From assembly GCA_950069165.1 (NCBI GenBank), contig CATMIT010000020.1, positions 1 through 19,234 on the forward strand: 19,234 nt of DNA, given 5' to 3'. Numbering within the stretch: the first letter of the stretch is position 1; each line of letters starts with the position of its first letter. Positions 15,337 through 19,234 of the stretch are shown one piece after another. The position numbers were made by a program, and so were the translations under genes. Under the pieces are notes generated by a model, which worked only from the letters and a program-made list of their open reading frames with translations, searched no databases and had not been told where the DNA came from. The DNA comes from an uncultured Flavobacteriales bacterium (lineage in GTDB: Bacteria; Bacteroidota; Bacteroidia; Flavobacteriales; BACL11).

Positions 15337-16702
15337 AAACATTAAAATATTATTAATGACAACTCTCTTATTTGCGGGGGGTTTTGATCTGTCTGCTCAA
15401 AAAAAGGAAGAGCCAATAAACAGAATCTTATTTATTTTTGACGCTTCACAATCTATGCTTGGCAGATGGCAATCTGGTAGAAAAATTGATATTGCCCGAA
15501 AACTACTTTACAATATGCTAGATAGCTTAAAAAGCATGGATAATCTTGAAATCGGTTTGCGAGTATATGGCCATCAAAAAGGCTATCCTCCTCAGGATTG
15601 TGATGATACCAGATTGGAAGTGGATTTTGGAGCAAGCAATGTTGTTACAGATAGAATAAAAGCCAAGTTAAAACTTTTAAGAGCAAGAGGCACTACCCCT
15701 ATTGCACATGCATTAGAAAAAGGGGCTTATGATTTTCCAAAAAATGTAAATAGCAGAAATATTATTATCCTTATTACGGATGGAATTGAAGAGTGTGACA
15801 TGAATCCTTGTTCTGTTTCCAGACTATTGCAAAAGGAAGGAATTATTTTAAAACCTTTTGTAATTGGAATAGGATTGGATGAAACTTACAAAAAAACTTT
15901 TGATTGTGTCGGTACCTATTATGATGCTTCAAAAGAGAAGGACTTTGAGACTGTTTTAGAGGTAGTTATATCGCATGTATTAAACTCAACTACTGCACAA
16001 GTAAACCTATTAGATGCATTTGGGAAGCCAACAGAAACCAATGTAAACCTTAGCTTTTATGATAATTTTAGTGGATTAGTAAAGTACAATTTTATACATA
16101 CCATGAACCATATGGGAAATCCGGACACCATGAGTATTGACCCAATCTTGAAATATAAAGTGGTAGCACATACTATTCCGGCAGTAGAATCAGAACTTAT
16201 CACACTTACTCCTGGCAAACATACCATCATTCCTATCAATACTCCTCAGGGAGATTTGGAGGTAAAGATGGCAAGTAAAGATGACTATCAATTTATTGTT
16301 CGTGAAGCAAATGTATCAGAAACACTAAATGTGCAAGAAACAAATAGCAAACAAAAGTATTTGATAGGCAAGTATGATATTGAAGTGCTCACCCTTCCAA
16401 GATTCCTGATTGAAGATGTGGAAATAAAACAAAGCGAAACAACTACTTTTACCCTTCCCTCAACAGGAACAGCAAACATTAGTCTTCCCTCAAAAGGCTA
16501 TGGTGGAGTTTATTTAACAAAAGATAATAAATTGGAACTTATTTATAATTTGGATGAAAACAAACATAGGTTAACCCTACACCTATTACCAGGAAATTAT
16601 AAGGTAATTTTCAGGGCTAAGTCAGCAAAACAATACATGTATACAACTGAAAAAAAATTTAAAGTCCGTTCAGGAAAATCTGAACTAATAAAACTATATT
16701 AA
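15326..16702 (+). CDS. Periplasmic VWA-domain protein with beta-rich C-terminal repeats
   Basis: A 458-residue protein from GTG at 15326. A later ATG at 15356 would leave a signal peptide with no basic n-region, whereas GTG gives MIIKNIKILLMTTLLFAGGF then DLSAQ, a full signal peptide cut near residue 25. Residues 33-215 are a von Willebrand A domain with an intact MIDAS: DASQS (39-43), Thr123/Thr124 (RGTTPIAHAL) and Asp152 (LITDGIEEC). Cys92, Cys157, Cys162 and Cys194 could form disulfides. Residues 222-458 are beta-rich. Two units of about 70 residues seem to repeat, with P-x-x-G near 306 and 378 and G-x-Y near 348 and 423. No C-terminal anchor, sorting signal or lipobox is seen. It probably binds a protein or glycan through a metal ion in the periplasm. 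The frame overlaps the upstream transketolase subunit by 11 nt and ends one base before the next. Confidence 0.85.
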   Translation: MIIKNIKILLMTTLLFAGGFDLSAQKKEEPINRILFIFDASQSMLGRWQSGRKIDIARKLLYNMLDSLKSMDNLEIGLRVYGHQKGYPPQDCDDTRLEVDFGASNVVTDRIKAKLKLLRARGTTPIAHALEKGAYDFPKNVNSRNIIILITDGIEECDMNPCSVSRLLQKEGIILKPFVIGIGLDETYKKTFDCVGTYYDASKEKDFETVLEVVISHVLNSTTAQVNLLDAFGKPTETNVNLSFYDNFSGLVKYNFIHTMNHMGNPDTMSIDPILKYKVVAHTIPAVESELITLTPGKHTIIPINTPQGDLEVKMASKDDYQFIVREANVSETLNVQETNSKQKYLIGKYDIEVLTLPRFLIEDVEIKQSETTTFTLPSTGTANISLPSKGYGGVYLTKDNKLELIYNLDENKHRLTLHLLPGNYKVIFRAKSAKQYMYTTEKKFKVRSGKSELIKLY

Positions 16703-16703
16703 T

Positions 16704-17639
16704 ATGGAATTAAAAGATACACGATCAGGATTTGGAGCAGGATTAACTCAGCTGGGAAAAAGCAATCCAAATGTGGTGGCACTTTGTGCTGATTTAACAG
16801 GTTCGCTTAAAATGAATGATTTCAAGGCAAACCATCCTGAACGATTTTTTCAAGTTGGGGTTGCTGAGGCAAACATGATTGGTATTGCTGCTGGTATGAC
16901 TATTGGAGGGAAAATTCCATTTACTGGGACTTTTGCTAATTTTTCTACTTCCAGAGTGTATGACCAAATTAGGCAGTCAGTGGCCTATTCTGAAAAAAAT
17001 GTAAAAATATGCGCTTCACATGCAGGGGTTACATTAGGAGAGGATGGAGCAACACATCAAGTATTAGAAGATATTGGAATGATGAAAATGCTACCAAATA
17101 TGGTTGTCATTAATCCATGTGACTATAACCAGACAAAAGCTGCAACCATTGCCATTGCCGATTATATTGGTCCTGTGTATTTGCGTTTTGGCCGTCCAAA
17201 AGTACCTAACTTTACTCCTGCTGATAGGAAATTTGAGATTGGTAAAGCAGTTCATCTTCAAGATGGAACAGATGTTACAATAGTAGCAACAGGGCATTTA
17301 GTTTGGGAAGCATTGCAAGCTGCCAAAACATTGGCTAATGATGGTATTTCAGCAGAAATAATTAATATACATACCATTAAACCTTTGGATAAAAAAGCCA
17401 TCTTAACCTCTGTTAGCAAAACAAAATGTATAGTAACGGCTGAGGAGCATATGCTAAATGGTGGATTAGGCGATAGTATTGCACAATTGTTGGGGAGAAA
17501 TAATCCTGCTCCATTGGAAATGGTTGGAGTAAATGACACTTTTGGAGAAAGTGGTCCTCCAATGCAATTGTTGGAAAAATACGGATTAGATGCAAAAGCT
17601 ATTGTTGCAGCAACTAAAAAAGTAATTGCTAGAAAGTGA
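16704..17639 (+). CDS. Transketolase, C-terminal (pyrimidine-binding) subunit
   Basis: A 311-residue partner of the subunit at 14491, carrying the pyrimidine-binding and C-terminal domains. The key residue is Glu55 in VGVAEANMIGIAAGM, expected to activate the thiamine aminopyrimidine. Asp30 (CADLTGS), Phe78 in the GTFANF segment, Arg84, His106 (ASHAGVTLGEDGATHQ) and His118 are in expected places. The C-terminal domain runs from about 188 (VTIVATGHLVWEAL) to TAEEHMLNGGLGDSIAQLL and GESGPPMQLLEKYGL. The ATG is separated by a single base from the VWA stop, which suggests coupled translation. The same two-subunit design as 1-deoxyxylulose-5-phosphate synthase could cause confusion. The N-terminal half (RLQGHPTTHDNLQGV, GSLGQGLS) fits transketolase better, and neither half alone would be active. 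Confidence 0.92.
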   Translation: MELKDTRSGFGAGLTQLGKSNPNVVALCADLTGSLKMNDFKANHPERFFQVGVAEANMIGIAAGMTIGGKIPFTGTFANFSTSRVYDQIRQSVAYSEKNVKICASHAGVTLGEDGATHQVLEDIGMMKMLPNMVVINPCDYNQTKAATIAIADYIGPVYLRFGRPKVPNFTPADRKFEIGKAVHLQDGTDVTIVATGHLVWEALQAAKTLANDGISAEIINIHTIKPLDKKAILTSVSKTKCIVTAEEHMLNGGLGDSIAQLLGRNNPAPLEMVGVNDTFGESGPPMQLLEKYGLDAKAIVAATKKVIARK

Positions 17640-17641
17640 TT

Positions 17642-17701
17642 TAGACTATAGACCGCTACGCTTTTAGATATTAGTATTAGGACAATAGAAAATAGACTAT
17701 A
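17642..17701. repeat. TAGACTATA-bounded intergenic sequence
   Basis: Two exact copies of TAGACTATA (17642-17650 and 17693-17701) bound a TAGA/TATT-rich stretch containing ACCGCTACGCTTTTAGATATTAG. It directly follows the transketolase stop. I recall similar TAGAC...CGCT.CGCTTTTAGA sequences between genes in Flavobacteriales, so it may be a dispersed repeat. Nothing here looks coding. Confidence 0.45.
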
Positions 17702-17738
17702 TTCCACAGAAATAATGTTGTCATCCTGTTTTAGCATT

Positions 17739-17756
17739 CCCCTCTAACAAGAGGGG
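17739..17756. repeat. Intergenic CCCCTCT hairpin repeat
   Basis: CCCCTCT-AACA-AGAGGGG forms a perfect 7-bp stem with a 4-nt loop, followed by TTAGGGGGTGTG. It is GC-rich against an AT-rich background. The trailing sequence is not T-rich, so it is not a standard intrinsic terminator. I recall related 'CCCTC..GAGGGGTTAGGGGG' units as common intergenic repeats in Bacteroidota. It lies between the transketolase run and the sigma factor and could still slow readthrough. Confidence 0.55.
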
Positions 17757-17801
17757 TTAGGGGGTGTGTAAGATTGAGAGAGGTATAAAAACTAGCAACT
17801 G

Positions 17802-18347
17802 ATTACAAATAACACAGACATAGAATTACTTAATTTATTCCAAAATCCCCACACTTCAAAACAGGGCTTTAATCTTATAGTCCGCAACTTTCAAGAAAGG
17901 ATTTATTGGCATGTTCGTAAAATTGTAATTGACCATGATGATGCAAATGATGTGGTGCAAAACACCTTCATCAAGGCATGGAAAGCATTGCCAAATTTCA
18001 GGGGAGATTCTAAATTATACACTTGGATTTATAGAATTGCAACCAATGAGTCTATTACATTTTTGAAAAAGAAAAGAAAGCATCTTTTTCAATCAATTGA
18101 TGAGGTGTCCCTAGGTTTGTCCGCTAAAATTGAAGGATCTTATTTTGATGGAGATGAGATTGAAAAAAAATTGCAAAAAGCCATTCTCACGCTTCCAACA
18201 AAACAAAGATTAGTTTTTAATATGCGCTATTATGAAGAAATAAAATATGAGCAGATGTCATTGATATTAAATACTTCTGTTGGCGCACTAAAAGCATCTT
18301 ATCACCATGCAAAAAATAAAATTGAAGATTATTTGAAAACAAATTAA
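17802..18347 (+). CDS. ECF (sigma-70 family) RNA polymerase sigma factor, apparent ATT start
   Basis: A 181-residue sigma factor if read from ATT at 17802. Region 2 spans about 20-92 (GFNLIVRNFQERIYWHVRKIVIDHDDANDVVQNTFIKAWKAL, then FRGDSKLYTWIYRIATNESITFLKKKRKH). Region 4 spans about 121-178 (LPTKQRLVFNMRYYEEIKYEQM, SVGALKASYHHAKNKIEDYL). The first ordinary start in frame is one of two adjacent GTG codons at 17949-17954, but it would remove most of region 2.1 including DHDDAND. The frame is open upstream to a TAG at 17793, and 17796-17948 holds no ATG, GTG or TTG. ATT gives a natural N-terminus (residue 1, then TNNTDIELLNLF); CTG at 17799 is the other option. The downstream genes suggest an envelope-stress regulon. 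It may be a translation-controlled start or a damaged ATG. Confidence 0.82.
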   Translation: MTNNTDIELLNLFQNPHTSKQGFNLIVRNFQERIYWHVRKIVIDHDDANDVVQNTFIKAWKALPNFRGDSKLYTWIYRIATNESITFLKKKRKHLFQSIDEVSLGLSAKIEGSYFDGDEIEKKLQKAILTLPTKQRLVFNMRYYEEIKYEQMSLILNTSVGALKASYHHAKNKIEDYLKTN

Positions 18348-18378
18348 ACTATTTATAAAAAAAAACATCTTATAACTG

Positions 18379-18747
18379 ATGAACAAAAAAATTGACATAG
18401 AAAAATTAGAAAAAAGAAATCCTTATATAGTGCCAGAAGATTATTTTTTGGCTCTTACACACAATATAATGGATAAAGTAGATACTCCAGAAAAAAGACA
18501 TATTTTTTCTGCTTTTCAGCTACAAACCCTTGCTCCAACTTTTGCAATGCTTCTTATTGTTTTTTCAGCAGTTTGGTACAATAATCAAAACCAAAATATA
18601 ACAGATGAAGATTTGGTAGAACTACTTACCTTTTATGATGTAGAAGATGAGCTTTTATTAGAATTTGTTGATCTGAAACAAGAAGAAACAATTGATGATG
18701 ATTTATTAAATGAATTTAATTATAACGAACTAATCTATGAACTCTAA
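18379..18747 (+). CDS. Small single-TM protein, probable anti-sigma factor
   Basis: A 122-residue protein 31 nt after the sigma gene. The N-terminal 48 residues are cytoplasmic in the expected topology and contain NPYIVPEDYFLALTHNIMDKV, the 'P-(x)-VPE-x-YF' motif common in small proteins encoded after Bacteroidota ECF sigma factors. One TM helix lies at about 49-67 (LAPTFAMLLIVFSAVWY). The last about 50 residues are very acidic (DEDLVELL, DVEDELLLEFVD, ETIDDDLLNEF) and end in YNELIYEL. Position and topology suggest it holds the sigma factor at the membrane and senses periplasmic conditions, but no zinc-binding HxxxCxxC anti-sigma motif is present, so the role is inferred. Its stop overlaps the first possible start of the next gene by 11 nt. 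Confidence 0.72.
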   Translation: MNKKIDIEKLEKRNPYIVPEDYFLALTHNIMDKVDTPEKRHIFSAFQLQTLAPTFAMLLIVFSAVWYNNQNQNITDEDLVELLTFYDVEDELLLEFVDLKQEETIDDDLLNEFNYNELIYEL

Positions 18748-18771
18748 AACAAAAAACATGAACTCTAAAAC
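18737..18771 (+). repeat. Tandem duplication of a start-codon region (ATGAACTCTAAAAC)
   Basis: The 14-nt sequence ATGAACTCTAAAAC occurs at 18737-18750 and again at 18758-18771, 21 nt apart and in frame. It gives two possible starts for the Spy-like gene: one overlapping the upstream stop by 11 nt, one 10 nt after it. Confidence 0.9.
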
Positions 18772-19210
18772 CTTAATTATCGCAATGCTTTGTCCTTTTT
18801 TTATGTTCGCACAAAACCACAAAATGGATAAAAAAAGAGAGAAAATTGAAGTACAAAAGATAGCATTCATTACAAAACAATTAGACTTCACTCCTGAAGA
18901 AGCGCAAAAATTCTGGCCAGTTTATAATCAATTTTCTGATGCAAGGAAACAATTGCATGAACAACATAAAAAAAATAGAAAAAATATTGATGATTTATCT
19001 GATAGTGAGATTGAGCAGGTAATAGATAACCATATTATTTTGGACCAAAAAGAATTGGACATTAAGAAAAAATACCATGCTGAATTTAAAAAAGTACTTT
19101 CTAATAAAAAGATTGCAAAACTATATCATTCGGAAGATCAATTTAAAAGGGAATTACTGAAAAGACTAAAAGGAGAAAAAGGAAAGCGTACAGATTATAA
19201 AAGGAAATAA
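18758..19210 (+). CDS. Spy/CpxP-like periplasmic protein
   Basis: A 150-residue protein from the ATG at 18758, or 157 from the duplicate ATG at 18737. The second start gives the cleaner signal peptide (MNSKTLIIAMLCPFFMFAQ). The mature part is highly charged and helical. The region FITKQLDFTPEEAQKFWPVYNQFSDARKQLHEQHKK matches the LTP.EA.KFWP.YN.Y pattern seen in Spy/CpxP-like proteins that accompany Bacteroidota ECF sigma factors. Residues about 75-105 add an acidic helix (DDLSDSEIEQVIDNHIILDQKE), and the C-terminus is Lys/Arg-rich (KRELLKRLKGEKGKRTDYKRK). Spy and CpxP are periplasmic chaperone or stress-sensor proteins in enterobacteria; equivalence here is inference. It ends the sigma, membrane protein, Spy-like set. 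Only 24 nt of the window remain after it, with nothing to report. Confidence 0.78.
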   Translation: MNSKTLIIAMLCPFFMFAQNHKMDKKREKIEVQKIAFITKQLDFTPEEAQKFWPVYNQFSDARKQLHEQHKKNRKNIDDLSDSEIEQVIDNHIILDQKELDIKKKYHAEFKKVLSNKKIAKLYHSEDQFKRELLKRLKGEKGKRTDYKRK

Positions 19211-19234
19211 TTTAATATAATATTTTAGATAAAA

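Noticed and set aside
15356..16702. ATG at 15356 as start of the VWA protein
   Set aside because: It leaves a 15-residue leader with no basic residue; the GTG start gives a complete signal peptide.
14491..17639. Transketolase broken by a mobile element
   Set aside because: Both halves are complete subunits with their own starts and stops; the VWA gene has no transposase, target duplication or terminal repeats, and the junctions are tightly coupled.
17258..17737. Minus-strand open frame of 159 codons opposite the transketolase C-terminal subunit
   Set aside because: No recognisable domain, and it lies antisense to a well-supported enzyme gene.
17769..17776. TAAGATTG as a promoter -7 element for the sigma operon
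   Set aside because: One mismatch to TAnnTTTG in AT-rich DNA and no -33 element; ECF operons may use another motif.
17952..18347. A shorter sigma factor starting at GTG (131 residues)
   Set aside because: It would cut off most of region 2.1, although the upstream 50 codons are open and encode a normal sigma N-terminus.
1..19234. CRISPR arrays, tRNA or rRNA genes, riboswitches
   Set aside because: No regularly spaced repeats, cloverleaf signatures or known aptamer patterns were seen in the short intergenic gaps.

Overview
The window looks like chromosomal DNA from a Bacteroidota bacterium, most likely Flavobacteriales. The evidence is AT-rich coding sequence, several secreted proteins with type IX secretion system (T9SS) C-terminal sorting signals, TAnnTTTG-type promoter -7 elements, a transketolase split into two genes, and an ECF sigma factor followed by a small membrane protein and a Spy/CpxP-like periplasmic protein. 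I see no phage, plasmid, IS element, CRISPR array, tRNA or rRNA.

Layout. (1) 1-432, minus: 5' end of a secreted cupredoxin-domain gene that runs off the window. (2) 606-8015, minus: a tight five-gene run, read right to left. It holds two tandem paralogous choice-of-anchor-B (LVIVD) proteins with T9SS signals, an outer-membrane beta-barrel protein, a secreted SGNH hydrolase with a PKD domain, and a TIGR02206/YwaF-type integral membrane protein. Gaps are 12, 10, -1 and 6 nt, so this is probably one operon with a cell-envelope role. (3) 8115-13057, minus: topoisomerase IV, parE and parC, with a two-TM membrane protein gene between them that overlaps both. (4) 13254-14351, minus: ychF. (5) 14491-17639, plus: transketolase N-terminal subunit, a periplasmic VWA-domain protein, and transketolase C-terminal subunit, again tightly coupled. 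(6) 17640-17801: a non-coding stretch with repeat-like sequence. (7) 17802-19210, plus: ECF sigma factor, putative anti-sigma membrane protein, and Spy-like protein, a probable envelope-stress unit.

No stretch over 300 bases lacks a gene. The most interesting points are these. The downstream choice-of-anchor-B paralogue has lost six histidines present in its neighbour, four of them at positions I recall as conserved in the family, and has gained two cysteines in the same domain. Unrelated membrane or periplasmic genes sit inside two otherwise canonical two-subunit enzyme operons (topoisomerase IV and transketolase), with overlapping or nearly abutting reading frames. The full-length sigma factor frame has no ATG, GTG or TTG at its N-terminus and appears to start at ATT. 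The Spy-like gene has its start region duplicated. I do not see a clearly new defence or biosynthetic system. The interrupted enzyme operons and the His-depleted paralogue are the best candidates for undescribed biology.
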